From positions 62,001-126,000 of the forward strand of contig NZ_FOKI01000009.1 of NCBI RefSeq assembly GCF_900111985.1: 64,000 nt of DNA, given 5' to 3'. Positions 8,070-16,776 of the stretch are shown piece after piece (positions within the stretch are counted from its first letter, which is position 1; every line of letters begins with the position of its first letter). This DNA is from Clostridium frigidicarnis. GTDB lineage: Bacteria; Bacillota; Clostridia; Clostridiales; Clostridiaceae. The notes under the pieces were generated by a model. That model was not told the DNA's origin, made no database searches, and saw only the letters and a list, made by a program, of their open reading frames with translations. The translations under genes were made by a program, and so were the position numbers.

Positions 8070-8246
8070 CAATATAAAAATATTTAAGCACTAATATTTT
8101 CCTTTGTATCAACAAATCACCTATGCCTTTCTTCACAATATAACATTGTAATATAATCATTTACAAATCTGATATAATTGTAAAATTATTGTTTTATATC
8201 ATTTATTATGGTAAAGTTGTATTTAACGTATAGTTTTTTCTATTTA
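8070..8246. other. AT-rich spacer without a supported gene
   Basis: No reading frame with a start and ribosome binding site, and no strong stem-loop, was seen. A short TTTAACGTAT at 8221-8230 resembles half of the palindrome in the following promoter. Confidence 0.5.
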
Positions 8247-8276
8247 TTGACATATTAACGTCTTCGACGTTATACT
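8247..8276 (+). promoter_or_regulatory. Promoter with an embedded palindromic operator, XRE gene
   Basis: TTGACA (8247-8252), an 18-bp spacer and TATACT (8271-8276). The spacer is filled by the perfect inverted repeat TAACGTC-TTC-GACGTTA (8256-8272), unusually CpG-rich for this genome. Its position fits an operator for the XRE repressor encoded 165 bp downstream (autoregulation inferred). Confidence 0.65.
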
Positions 8277-8439
8277 GTTTATGTAACTAATTCTTAAGTT
8301 TCAGATAAAATTTAAAGTTATAAAGATATATTTTTATCTAATATTTAAGAAAATTTATTTATTATTTTTAATGCTGTTATATACTATTAATTTATAATTT
8401 TCATAAAAATACTATAAAAGATTTTGGTGGGTGATTTAA

Positions 8440-9063
8440 ATGATTTTAAGTAGAAAAGAATTAGGAAAAATAATTAAAAAGGCAAGAAAATTAAAATCTG
8501 AGGAAATAGGTAGACTTTATACTCAAAAGATGCTAGCGGCTGATTTAGGTAAATCTCAAAGTTATATTGGAGATATTGAATCTGGAAGGATATATCCAAA
8601 CTTTGTGCTTTTGAATCAAATATCTGAAGCATGTGGAGTTTCTATAAGCTTTTTTGACACTAATGAAGCGTTAGATGACCACATAAATACATTTCTTAAT
8701 AGCCAATTAGTTGATGTTGGAGAAACAGAACTCTATACACTGAAAAATATTATGAAAAAGGACTCTAGTTTAACTCTAGAATCTAATTCAGAAATTGCTT
8801 CCAATTCAGAGATAACTTCTGATTCAAAATTATATAATGAATACAATTATATATTTAAACATTGTGTTCAGGATTATGTAGATAATTTATTAATTAATTT
8901 ATCTAAAACTCCTGAAGGCGCTATAGGTTTTATGATTAGACAATCATCTATAGTTAATTCTCTTGGATTTGATATAGATAAACTAAACGATATTGAAAAA
9001 GATAATTTAAATAATGATATAATAACTTATTTAAAATTACTTAGCTATAAGTATAAAAAATAA
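8440..9063 (+). CDS. XRE-family transcriptional regulator
   Basis: 207 residues. The N-terminal helix-turn-helix runs from about residue 5 to 65: ELGKIIKKARKLK, then TQKMLAADLGKSQSYIGDIESGRIYPN, as in Cro/CI-type domains. A Ser/Asn-rich linker (SNSEIASNSEITSDS, with an internal repeat) joins it to an uncharacterised C-terminal domain of about 80 residues ending in KYKK. It is preceded by GGTGGGTGA. Two very small genes follow on the same strand within 250 bp and probably share the transcript. No CI-type protease residues were identified, so a small-ligand or protein-sensing role is only a guess. Confidence 0.85.
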   Translation: MILSRKELGKIIKKARKLKSEEIGRLYTQKMLAADLGKSQSYIGDIESGRIYPNFVLLNQISEACGVSISFFDTNEALDDHINTFLNSQLVDVGETELYTLKNIMKKDSSLTLESNSEIASNSEITSDSKLYNEYNYIFKHCVQDYVDNLLINLSKTPEGAIGFMIRQSSIVNSLGFDIDKLNDIEKDNLNNDIITYLKLLSYKYKK

Positions 9064-9094
9064 ATTGTCACTTGAAAATTGGGGGTTGATTTAT

Positions 9095-9274
9095 TTGAAA
9101 CAAATAAGGATATTTAAAAATACTAACGAGTTGAGCTTAACTTTAGCTGTAAATGATTTTATAAAAAGTACTGAAGCTAAAATTAATAGCATTAACTTTA
9201 GTTCAACTGGTTGGGGTTTTTTATTTGGGCCTATATATTCTGTTATGATAGTTCTGGAAGAGAATGTAGAATAA
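9095..9274 (+). CDS. 59-residue protein resembling sporulation protein Cse60
   Basis: Starts at TTG behind GGGGG (spacing 9 nt). The pattern, a first strand KQIRIFKNTNE, a helix LTLAVNDFIKS, a strand INSINFSSTG and a final hydrophobic strand YSVMIVLEE, resembles the small Cse60/DUF2758-like proteins, which are usually about 60 residues. The likeness is by pattern only. It sits 31 bp after the XRE gene and probably belongs to its operon. Confidence 0.55.
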   Translation: MKQIRIFKNTNELSLTLAVNDFIKSTEAKINSINFSSTGWGFLFGPIYSVMIVLEENVE

Positions 9275-9298
9275 ATTTATGGGTGGTGGTATAACTTA

Positions 9299-9439
9299 AT
9301 GGGTAATATTCATATAGAAAACACTGCAATTGCTTGCATTCATAACAAACTAAACAATATATACTCTTTGTCAGAAAGTGTTTTTGAGGCTTTTAAAAGT
9401 GACTATAATTTAAAAGTGTCATACTGTTTTGAGAATTGA
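9299..9439 (+). CDS. 46-residue protein, unknown, in the XRE operon
   Basis: ATG preceded by GGGTGGTGG (about 9 nt spacing). The sequence opens MGNIHIENTAIACIHN and ends VSYCFEN, with two cysteines and no hydrophobic signal. It lies 24 bp after the Cse60-like gene, and a hairpin overlaps its stop codon. The ordered spacing and ribosome binding site argue for a real gene; no family is recognised. Confidence 0.5.
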   Translation: MGNIHIENTAIACIHNKLNNIYSLSESVFEAFKSDYNLKVSYCFEN

Positions 9440-9488
9440 AAGTTTATGAACAACGTGAGAAAATATCCTTCACTCTCAGTTTTCAATT
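9434..9488 (+). terminator. Stem-loop at the end of the XRE operon
   Basis: Outer arms AATTGAAA/TTTTCAATT and inner arms TGAGA/TCTCA form a two-tier hairpin beginning at the stop of the 46-residue gene. The right side (CTCTC...TTTCAATTTGTTAC...AAGCTTAA) recurs at 10893-10937, so it is also part of a dispersed repeat. There is no strong U-tract, so terminator activity is uncertain. Confidence 0.45.
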
Positions 9489-9558
9489 TGTTACTTATAA
9501 AGCTTAATTTATAACTAATTAGAAGCTCGTAAGTAAAAATAAAAGGGGGAGATTATCA

Positions 9559-10368
9559 ATGAGTAAATTTACAAACTTAAATTTAAGACATTGGAACGAA
9601 GTAGCTAAAATACACGAAAATGCACCTAAAGGCTATTACGATATAGAAAATTTTAAAAAGGGTACACTTTCTCTAAAGTCAATAGAATTAACTGAACTTG
9701 GAGATATCTCTAAAAAAAATATACTTCATCTACTTTGTCATATTGGATTAGATACCCTATCCTTAGCTAAACTAGGTGCTCAAGTAACTGGAGTTGATTT
9801 TTCTTCAGAGTCAATTAGTATAGCAAACAATTTTAATAAAGAATTAAATTTAAATGCTAAATTTATATGTTCAGACATATATGACTTAAATTCAAAGTTA
9901 CATGAAAAATTTGATATAGTTTTTGCTAGTTATGGTGTATTTGTATGGTTAAAAGATTTAGATAAATTTATGAAAATAGTTGCTAGCTACTTAAATGAGG
10001 GAGGTATTTGTTATTTTGTTGATGGTCATCCATTAAGTATGATTATGCAGAAGGAAAACGGAGAGATGGTAATAACCAGATCTTATTTTGATAAAACTTT
10101 CTCATTCAATAACAAAGACCTTTCACATGATTATGCAGATAAAGATGCTATTATCGAAAATCATTCACATGAATTTTTTTATAATATAGGTGATATAACA
10201 AATTCTATTTGCAATGCTGGATTAAATATAGAATATTTACATGAGTTTCCTTATTGTAATCTTAATTATCATGAAGATATGATTAAATGTGATGATGGAT
10301 GGTGGAGATTAACTAGTGGTGATACTATTCCATTAACTTTCTCACTTATGGCAAGGAAATTCATCTAA
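9559..10368 (+). CDS. Class I SAM-dependent methyltransferase
   Basis: 269 residues behind AAAGGGGGAG. Motif I is ILHLLCHIGLDTLSLAKLGA (about residues 54-73; the usual GxGxG is replaced by CHIGLDT, as in some small-molecule methyltransferases). Motif II is VTGVDFSSESI, and the motif IV region is FDIVFASYGVFVWLKDLDKF. The C-terminal part is long and aromatic (HEFPYCNLNYHEDM, GWWRLTSGD). It stands alone, followed by a terminator. The substrate is unknown. Confidence 0.82.
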   Translation: MSKFTNLNLRHWNEVAKIHENAPKGYYDIENFKKGTLSLKSIELTELGDISKKNILHLLCHIGLDTLSLAKLGAQVTGVDFSSESISIANNFNKELNLNAKFICSDIYDLNSKLHEKFDIVFASYGVFVWLKDLDKFMKIVASYLNEGGICYFVDGHPLSMIMQKENGEMVITRSYFDKTFSFNNKDLSHDYADKDAIIENHSHEFFYNIGDITNSICNAGLNIEYLHEFPYCNLNYHEDMIKCDDGWWRLTSGDTIPLTFSLMARKFI

Positions 10369-10372
10369 CCCC

Positions 10373-10443
10373 AAAAGTAAAGTCTAAGCAACTAATTTCT
10401 TCATCAGATAGTTTGCTAATGCTTAGGCTTCACTTTTCTTTTA
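10373..10443 (+). terminator. Intrinsic terminator after the methyltransferase gene
   Basis: Arms AAAAGTAAAGTCTAAGCA (10373-10390) and TGCTTAGGCTTCACTTTT (10420-10437) pair almost fully, followed by CTTTT. The loop segment ATAGTTTGCTAAT and the arm CTAAGCAAC recur near 60500-60600 and in part at 40795, so it belongs to a recurrent hairpin class. Confidence 0.75.
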
Positions 10444-10548
10444 AATAATTCAATTGTATTATGATATACACATTTTCAATATGGAGTTGAAAGTTATAGA
10501 AATTTATAATTTTTTTATCCTACAAACTCTCAAAATTTCTAAAGAAGA

Positions 10549-10695
10549 TTATACATAAGAATTAATTTCAGTATTTTTTCCTACAAAATAATTATCATAC
10601 ATGATAAATTTTTTATTTAAAGAATTGTATCCATTATTCCTCAATGCTAAAATTCTCTCAATTGCTTCATGAAAAGCCTTGGTTAATATCCTGTT
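10549..10695 (-). pseudogene. Gene remnant of unknown family
   Basis: A minus-strand open stretch reads LTKAFHEAIERILALRNN, then GYNSLNKKFIMYDNYFVGK, and ends in a stop at 10549. It has normal coding flavour but no start. It is blocked upstream by an in-frame TGA at 10696-10698, and no continuation is readable. The rest of 10444-10933 is AT-rich with one terminator. Confidence 0.4.
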
Positions 10696-10786
10696 TCATT
10701 GATCCAATTAAAATATGAAACCATTGATTATGATTGGATCATTAAAAATACTCTATAAAATCGCATATAAAAAAATTATAGTAAAT

Positions 10787-10825
10787 AAAAAATATCATTG
10801 CTTTAACTATACAAATGATATTTTT
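10787..10825. terminator. Bidirectional intrinsic terminator
   Basis: Arms AAAAAATATCATT and AATGATATTTTT enclose a 14-nt loop, with A and T runs on both sides. It lies downstream of the minus-strand P-loop gene at 10934. Confidence 0.65.
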
Positions 10826-10933
10826 ATTCACAATTAAACTTTATTTAAAAATCCTTCCATTCTAATTATCTCTCTATTTCCCTTTTACAAAACATTATGA
10901 CTCTCTTAACTTTCAATTTGTTACATGGGAAGC

Positions 10934-11398
10934 TTAACATTTGATAATATAATCTAATATGGTATTTGCTATTTCAGCTGGATTTTTATCTGTGGTGTCA
11001 ACATATAAAATAGATTCCACGTCATCAAAAGATGCCACTTGTCTTTCTATCATTTTTTCTACAGCACTAGGAAGATTACCTCTCATTCTTTTAGCAAATC
11101 TTTCTTTAATAAAATCTAAATCTGATGCAAATTTCACAGTAATTGAATTATTAATACCTTCAATTTTAGATAAACTCTCTTTTTCTGAAACAATGTAAAT
11201 AATTGATTTATTAGAAATATCTTTATCCTCTGACGCTTTACTCAGATTTTCATTAAAAACTTTCCATGCTTCATTCTCATTTTTAGCTAATCTTAAATAA
11301 TCTTTGCCTGAAAAAATTTCACTTGGTGTTAATTTACTCAGTTCCTCTGCTACCGTTGATTTTCCAGTACAGCTTGGACCCATAAAAATAAATAACAT
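10934..11398 (-). CDS. Small P-loop kinase-like NTPase
   Basis: 154 residues behind GGGGGA. Walker A is FMGPSCTGKST at residues 4-14. A later segment with SITVKFASDLDFIKERFAKR, then RMRGNLPSAVEKMIERQ, resembles the LID region of nucleoside or small-molecule kinases (AAA_33 type), and the end is VDTTDKNPAEIANTILDYI. It probably phosphorylates a small molecule or tRNA-like substrate, but none can be named. The gene is monocistronic. Confidence 0.72.
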   Translation of the reverse strand: MLFIFMGPSCTGKSTVAEELSKLTPSEIFSGKDYLRLAKNENEAWKVFNENLSKASEDKDISNKSIIYIVSEKESLSKIEGINNSITVKFASDLDFIKERFAKRMRGNLPSAVEKMIERQVASFDDVESILYVDTTDKNPAEIANTILDYIIKC

Positions 11399-11666
11399 AA
11401 ATATCCCCCTTAGTTATGTTGATCTATTTAACATTTTTACAATATTATACCTTAAATCCATTGATATTACAATAATTCTTGTATTTTATAACATTATTTT
11501 CTAATAAATTGATTTTAAATATTTTTTTATAAGAAATTTACTATTTCTATTGTTTTAATATACAAAAACTTATACTTAAAATTTAATTAAAACAAAAATA
11601 TCCCTGGTATAAAATTCTTTTAATCCCAATAATAGATTGTGCGAACTTATCCAATGATATCTTATT

Positions 11667-11719
11667 AGACACAAAATAGACTAGCATACTGACTTGTTAT
11701 TTTTTTAAATGTGCCTTAA
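11667..11719 (-). repeat. Partial copy of palindromic repeat family B
   Basis: The segment ACACAAAATAGACTAGCATACTGACTTGTTATTTTTTTAAATGTGCCTTA (in pieces) matches the right end of the full-length copy at 53219-53383. Only one end is present. It occupies most of what is recognisable in the 11399-11736 gap and lies just downstream of the P-type ATPase gene. Confidence 0.75.
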
Positions 11720-11736
11720 GTTAACCCTTTATATTG

Positions 11737-14325
11737 TTATTTTGATATAAACTTACTAACTTCCATAAGCAAACTTGCACCTATAGCTAGTCCAAAACAT
11801 GTTATAAATGTAGTTAAACTATATGCTGTAGGAATAGCAAATACTTCTCTCATTAATGGTACTAATGTTATACTAAACATTACTAAACAAATACCAACTG
11901 CACCTAAAACATACTTATTGGTTGTAAAACCTAATTTAAATATTGTATCTGTATTAGATCTTGAAGCAAATGTTTGTATTATTCTAGATAAAGTAAGTGT
12001 TGAGAATGCCATTGCTGTACCAAACTCTGGTGAAATCTTCATTCCTAAGTATTGAGCTATTATAGTAACCATACCTATTATAGATCCTCTTATAGCTACA
12101 AATTTTAGTGTTCCCCCTGATAATATGCCCTCATTTTGCTCTCTTGGAGGTTTATTCATTACACCTTTTTCTGATTTTTCAAGTCCAAGAGCTATTGCTG
12201 GTAATGAGTCTGTTACTAAGTTTATAAATAATAACTGTATTGTTGTAAATGGATTAGACCAATTTGCAAATACTGCAAATAATATAGCTATTATTCCACC
12301 TAAATTTCCTGCGAAAAGATATGTTATTGATTTTTTAATATTTTCATAAACTGTTCTTCCAACTTCCACAGCCTTAATTATTGTAGCAAAGTTATCATCT
12401 AGTAAGACCATTGATGCCGCATCCTTTGCAACCTCTGTTCCACTTCCCATACCTATTCCTATATCTGCCTGTTTTAAAGCTGGAGCATCATTTACACCAT
12501 CTCCTGTCATAGCAGTTACCTTACCTTTTCTTTGCCACGCCTTTACTATTCTTATTTTATTCTCCGGTGAAACCCTTGCATATACTGATATTTTTTCCAA
12601 ATCTCTATCTAATTGTTCATCACTTATGTTATCTAATTCTTGACCTGTAAGCGCTAAATCATCTTCAACCATAATCCCTATATCTTTTGCTATTGCTGCT
12701 GCAGTTGTCTTATGGTCCCCTGTTATCATTACAGTTTTTATTCCTGAATTCTTAGCTTCCCTTACTGCGTCTTTAACCTCTTCTCTTGGAGGGTCTATCA
12801 TAGCCATAATTCCTACTAAAGTTAAATCAACTTCATCCTCTATAGCTGGCACAAAATTTTCATCATCTATATTCTTAGTTGCAAATGCAAGAACTCTTAA
12901 CGCCTTATTAGAGAAAGTTTCATTAACCATTCTATACTCATTTATTATATCTTCAGTTATTGGCACTAACTCTCCATTGTTTAAAGCATATTTACATCTA
13001 CTAAATATCACATCTGGAGCACCTTTAGTAAACATTATAACCTTGTCCTCTATTTTATTTACAGTGGACATAAGTTTTCTATCTGAATCAAATGGTAATT
13101 CATTAAGTCTATCATACTTTTCTCTAAGCTCTTTATAATTCAATTTGTTCTTTTTAGCATAGTTTATAAGTGCTACTTCTGTTGGATCTCCTATTTCTTC
13201 TCCATCATTTGTTATATCTGAGTCATTACAAAGTGTAGACGCTAATGATAAAGCTAATTCTTGTTCTGCTAAGCTCTTGCTTAAATCACTCTTTTTAACG
13301 CCATACATATAAAGATCAACAACAGTCATTTTATTTTGAGTTAATGTTCCTGTTTTATCTGTACATATTACACTTGTGGAACCTAATGTCTCGACTGCTG
13401 GTAACTTTCTCATTATAGCTTGTTTCTTTGCCATTGTGTTTGTTCCAACTGCTAAAACTATAGTAACTATTGAAGATAATGCCTCTGGTATGGCTGCAAC
13501 TGCTATTGCTATTGCAAACATAAAGGATTCTACAAGATCTCCACCTCTAAAAACTTCAACACCAAATATTATAAGTGATAAAATGACTATACCTATACCT
13601 AACTTCTTACCAAACTCATCTAACTTTTTCTGAAGCGGCATTTCTTTATTTTCAGCATTTTCAAGTAAATTTGCTATTTTACCAACCTCAGTATTCATAC
13701 CTGTATTAGTTACAATATATGTTGCTCTTCCATACACTACCATAGAACCACTAAATACCATATTTTTTTGATCCCCTAGTGCACAGTCTTCTTCTATCTT
13801 GTCACAATGCTTAAGTACTGGTTCTGATTCACCTGTTAACATACCCTCTACAACTTTAAAGGTTTGTCCCTCAATTATTCTACCATCTGCTGGCACATAA
13901 TCTCCAGCTTCAAGTATTACAATATCTCCAACAACTAATTCTCTTGATGGTATTGTAATTTTTATATTATCTCGTATTACCTTTGCATTAGGTACTGATA
14001 ATTTTTTTAAGCTTGCAAGAGAACCCTCTGCCTTCTTTGTTTGGACAACTCCAAGTATTGAATTTAATATTAAAACTGCAAAGATAATTGCTGATTCAAC
14101 CATTTCTCCTAAGAATACTTGTACCATTGCTGCAATTAAAAGAATTATAACTAGTGGGTCCTTAAAGCTTTCTATAAAAAGCTTCCATGTTGGAGTTTTT
14201 TCTTTCTCCTCCAACTCATTATATCCTTTCTCAATTAATTTTTTCTTTGCTTCTTCAGTATTCATACCCTTAACATTACTTCCTAAGGTATTAATTACTT
14301 CTTCTGAACTTTTTTTGTAAAACAT
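11737..14325 (-). CDS. P-type (P2-type) cation-transporting ATPase, probably Mn2+ or Ca2+ export
   Basis: 862 residues. In order: N-terminal cation_ATPase_N, actuator motif LTGESEPV (about residue 165), the M4 motif AIPEAL in the ion site, the phosphorylation motif CTDKTGTLT (about 325), a KGAPDVI nucleotide-domain motif, MITGDHKTTA, TGDGVNDAPALK, and about ten transmembrane segments. This is the PacL/SERCA-like architecture. The upstream leader is a yybP-ykoY riboswitch, which senses Mn2+. A homologous riboswitch-controlled P-type ATPase in Lactococcus (YoaB) protects against Mn2+. Mn2+ efflux is therefore the best functional guess, with Ca2+ as the alternative. Confidence 0.9.
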   Translation of the reverse strand: MFYKKSSEEVINTLGSNVKGMNTEEAKKKLIEKGYNELEEKEKTPTWKLFIESFKDPLVIILLIAAMVQVFLGEMVESAIIFAVLILNSILGVVQTKKAEGSLASLKKLSVPNAKVIRDNIKITIPSRELVVGDIVILEAGDYVPADGRIIEGQTFKVVEGMLTGESEPVLKHCDKIEEDCALGDQKNMVFSGSMVVYGRATYIVTNTGMNTEVGKIANLLENAENKEMPLQKKLDEFGKKLGIGIVILSLIIFGVEVFRGGDLVESFMFAIAIAVAAIPEALSSIVTIVLAVGTNTMAKKQAIMRKLPAVETLGSTSVICTDKTGTLTQNKMTVVDLYMYGVKKSDLSKSLAEQELALSLASTLCNDSDITNDGEEIGDPTEVALINYAKKNKLNYKELREKYDRLNELPFDSDRKLMSTVNKIEDKVIMFTKGAPDVIFSRCKYALNNGELVPITEDIINEYRMVNETFSNKALRVLAFATKNIDDENFVPAIEDEVDLTLVGIMAMIDPPREEVKDAVREAKNSGIKTVMITGDHKTTAAAIAKDIGIMVEDDLALTGQELDNISDEQLDRDLEKISVYARVSPENKIRIVKAWQRKGKVTAMTGDGVNDAPALKQADIGIGMGSGTEVAKDAASMVLLDDNFATIIKAVEVGRTVYENIKKSITYLFAGNLGGIIAILFAVFANWSNPFTTIQLLFINLVTDSLPAIALGLEKSEKGVMNKPPREQNEGILSGGTLKFVAIRGSIIGMVTIIAQYLGMKISPEFGTAMAFSTLTLSRIIQTFASRSNTDTIFKLGFTTNKYVLGAVGICLVMFSITLVPLMREVFAIPTAYSLTTFITCFGLAIGASLLMEVSKFISK

Positions 14326-14351
14326 ACTTTTTCCCCCTTAAATATTTAAAT

Positions 14352-14403
14352 AAAAAAGACCCTCAAAGTAAATAATACTAATATTATCTACTTTGAAGGT
14401 CTT
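14352..14403 (-). terminator. Riboswitch expression-platform terminator
   Basis: On the minus strand, AAGACCTTCAAAGTA pairs with TACTTTGAGGGTCTT, followed by TTTTTATTT, 27 bp before the ATPase start. The 5' arm includes the GCAAGACC segment that closes the aptamer, so aptamer folding and termination exclude each other. This is consistent with Mn2+ turning expression on. Confidence 0.85.
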
Positions 14404-14512
14404 GCTAATAAGTCTTATACTTACTAATTAACCGGAACTTTACAGTCCGAAATGACGGCTAATTATCACTTTTCAATGAAAGCTACTCCCCTTCAAGGGA
14501 ATTTTTTATTAA
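14404..14512 (-). ncRNA. yybP-ykoY (Mn2+) riboswitch aptamer
   Basis: On the minus strand the conserved elements occur in the expected order: AAGGGGAGTAGCTTTC (core around 14482-14491), a variable stem, AGCCGTCATTTCGG, the second conserved stem with CCGGTTAATTAGTAAG, and then CTTATTAGCAAGACC entering the terminator arm. These are the signatures of the yybP-ykoY family, which binds Mn2+ between two docked helices. Exact ends are approximate. Confidence 0.85.
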
Positions 14513-14523
14513 GTTATGTTTAT

Positions 14524-14552
14524 AATATATATCTTTTTTCTATTTTATGCAA
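14524..14552 (-). promoter_or_regulatory. Promoter of the riboswitch-ATPase transcript
   Basis: TTGCAT (14547-14552), a 17-bp spacer and TATATT (14524-14529) on the minus strand, with the predicted start about 7 nt further on, just before the aptamer. Confidence 0.55.
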
Positions 14553-14728
14553 CATATTTTTTAATAACTTTACATGTTTTTAACAAAGTCATAACCCCTA
14601 CCCTTATAAAAACATCTCTTATATAATTTATTAAATTCTTTTTATATTTAGTTACTATCTTAATAATCATTGACACACTCTAAAATTATTTCTGGAATTT
14701 TTTTACACAAACCCTCGAAAGTGAATAA

Positions 14729-14812
14729 TTGCAATTATTTTTACTTAGACTATATATAGTAAAACAATAACAGAGTAAGCAAGCAGATTTGGAATAAAAG
14801 AGTTTTGCTTAC
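14729..14812 (+). promoter_or_regulatory. Probable promoter and leader hairpin of oleate hydratase
   Basis: TTGCAA (14729-14734), a 16-bp spacer and TATATA (14751-14756), the latter within the palindrome ACTATATATAGT. The leader then contains a perfect 8-bp stem GTAAGCAA (14775-14782)/TTGCTTAC (14805-14812). Function is inferred only from position. Confidence 0.4.
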
Positions 14813-14892
14813 AATATATATACTAACATCTAATACTATTAAAAAGGGAACGGAGGAAAGTGATATGAAAAAAAAAATCAATCAAAAATAAT

Positions 14893-16554
14893 ATGAACAT
14901 ATTACTCACTTTAAGCGCAATAGCTGGTGCTACTACTGTAGCAATAGTTGGCACAAATAAGCTTAAAAAGAAATCTAAAACACCAGTACATTCAAATAAA
15001 AACAATGAAAATAAACAAGTTTACTTTATTGGAGGATGGCTGGCTTCCTTGTCTGGTGCAGCTTACCTCATAAGAGACTGTAGTTTCAAAGGAGAAAATA
15101 TTCATATTATTGAAGGAAGAAAAGTTCTTGGAGGAAGTAATGATGGTGCAGGAGATTCAATAAATGGTTTCGTATGCCGTGGTGGTAGAATGTTAAACGA
15201 AGAAACTTATGAAAATTTCTGGGAATTATTTTCAAGTATACCTTCTCTTGATATGCCTGGTAAAAGTGTTTCTGAAGAAATTCTTAATTTTGACCACTTG
15301 CATCCAACCCATGCACAAGCACGTTTAATTGACAAACATGGAGTGATTCAAGATGTGACTAGTATGGGCTTCAACAATACTGATCGTATGGCTCTTGGTA
15401 AATTAATGATTACCCCTGAGGAAAAACTAGATAATATGACTATTGAGGAATGGTTTAGTCATACCCCACATTTCTTTGAAACTAATTTCTGGCATATGTG
15501 GCAAACAACCTTTGCTTTTCAAAAATGGTCTAGCCTTTTTGAGTTTTCTCGTATTGAAACTTTAGAGGGTGTTACACGTACTTCTTTTAATCAATACGAA
15601 TCTGTTATTCTTCCATTAAAAGCTTACTTAGATGACTTTGGAGTTGATTTCAGTATAAATGCAACTGTAACTGACTTAGATTTCAAACCCGTAGATGAAA
15701 TTACAGTAACTGCTATACATATAGAAGAAAATGGCGGTAAAAGGGTTATTGAGCTAAATCCTAATGATGTTTGCATTATGATAAATGGTTGCATGACTGA
15801 CTGTGCAAGTCTAGGAAACATGTACACTCCTCCAAAATATATCCCTGATAACCCAATGTCTGGTGAACTTTGGACAAAAATAGCTAAGAAAAAACAAGGA
15901 CTTGGAAATCCAGAACCATTCTTTGGTCACCCAGATAAAACTAACTGGGAAAGCTTTACTGTAACTTGTAAAGGCAATAAATTTTTAAGACTTATTGAAA
16001 GGTTATCTACAAATATTCCGGGTAGTGGTGCCTTAATGACGTTTAAAGATTCTAATTGGTTAATGAGTATCGTTGTTGCAGCTCAGCCACACTTTAAAAG
16101 TCAGCCTCTTAATACAACTATTTTCTGGGGTTATGGGTTATTTACAGACAAAATTGGTGATTATGTAAAGAAACCAATGCGCGATTGTACTGGTGAGGAA
16201 ATACTAATAGAACTTTTACATCACTTACACCTGGAAGATCTACTAGATGAAATTATGGAGACAGTAACCAATGTGATTCCATGTATGATGCCCTATATAG
16301 ATGCACAGTTCCAACCTCGCAAGATGTCTGATCGTCCACATGTTGTACCAAAAGGATCAACAAACTTTGCTATGATTAGTCAGTTCGTTGAAATTCCAGA
16401 AGATATGGTATTTACTGAAGAATATTCTGTACGTGCAGCAAGAATTGCTATATATACTCTATTTGATGTGAAAGATAAAAAGATTTGTCCAGTAACCCCT
16501 TACAAAAGAAACCCTAAGATATTAAAAGAAGCATTAAAAACTTCTTATAGATAA
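14893..16554 (+). CDS. ohyA: Oleate hydratase (myosin-cross-reactive antigen family), start out of frame
   Basis: 553 residues from this ATG; the family is about 560-590. An FAD-binding start (VYFIGGWLASLSGAAYLI), the loop GGSNDGAGDS, and the conserved GGRMLNEETYENFW and LIERLSTNIPGSG segments identify FAD-dependent hydration of cis-9 unsaturated fatty acids to 10-hydroxy acids. The good start, an ATG at 14865 behind CGGAGGAAAG, is followed by A10, which makes its frame stop at 14889. With A9 it would read MKKKSIKNNMNILL and join this frame. As written, expression needs reinitiation at 14893 (1 nt after that stop, no own ribosome site) or slippage. The hydrophobic N-terminal segment is unusual for the family. 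Confidence 0.88.
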   Translation: MNILLTLSAIAGATTVAIVGTNKLKKKSKTPVHSNKNNENKQVYFIGGWLASLSGAAYLIRDCSFKGENIHIIEGRKVLGGSNDGAGDSINGFVCRGGRMLNEETYENFWELFSSIPSLDMPGKSVSEEILNFDHLHPTHAQARLIDKHGVIQDVTSMGFNNTDRMALGKLMITPEEKLDNMTIEEWFSHTPHFFETNFWHMWQTTFAFQKWSSLFEFSRIETLEGVTRTSFNQYESVILPLKAYLDDFGVDFSINATVTDLDFKPVDEITVTAIHIEENGGKRVIELNPNDVCIMINGCMTDCASLGNMYTPPKYIPDNPMSGELWTKIAKKKQGLGNPEPFFGHPDKTNWESFTVTCKGNKFLRLIERLSTNIPGSGALMTFKDSNWLMSIVVAAQPHFKSQPLNTTIFWGYGLFTDKIGDYVKKPMRDCTGEEILIELLHHLHLEDLLDEIMETVTNVIPCMMPYIDAQFQPRKMSDRPHVVPKGSTNFAMISQFVEIPEDMVFTEEYSVRAARIAIYTLFDVKDKKICPVTPYKRNPKILKEALKTSYR

Positions 16555-16592
16555 GATTTTTAATAGAATGATCCTCTCTTTTAGGTAAAATA

Positions 16593-16673
16593 AAAAAAGC
16601 ATTGCTTACATTAAGAATTCCAATTTATTAGACTATAATCCGGTTATTGGAATTTAGTAATCAATGCTTTTTT
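16593..16673. terminator. Bidirectional terminator, nested hairpin
   Basis: Outer arms AAAAAAGCATTG/CAATGCTTTTTT and inner arms AATTCCAAT/ATTGGAATT. It ends both the oleate hydratase (plus) and the ABC exporter (minus). A similar AAAAAAGCATT...AATGCTTTTTT hairpin is nested in the repeat at 60311-60390. Confidence 0.8.
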
Positions 16674-16776
16674 ATATATAGAATGTTCAGCTAAATTTAT
16701 CTATCTATGGTACTCATGGAATATTTTTGAGAATCACTTGATAATCCTATACTCTGGTACATATGATTATATAAAA

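Noticed and set aside
7605-9488. Intact prophage
   Set aside because: Only a broken DnaC-like gene and an XRE operon are present; no integrase, terminase, capsid, tail or lysis genes.
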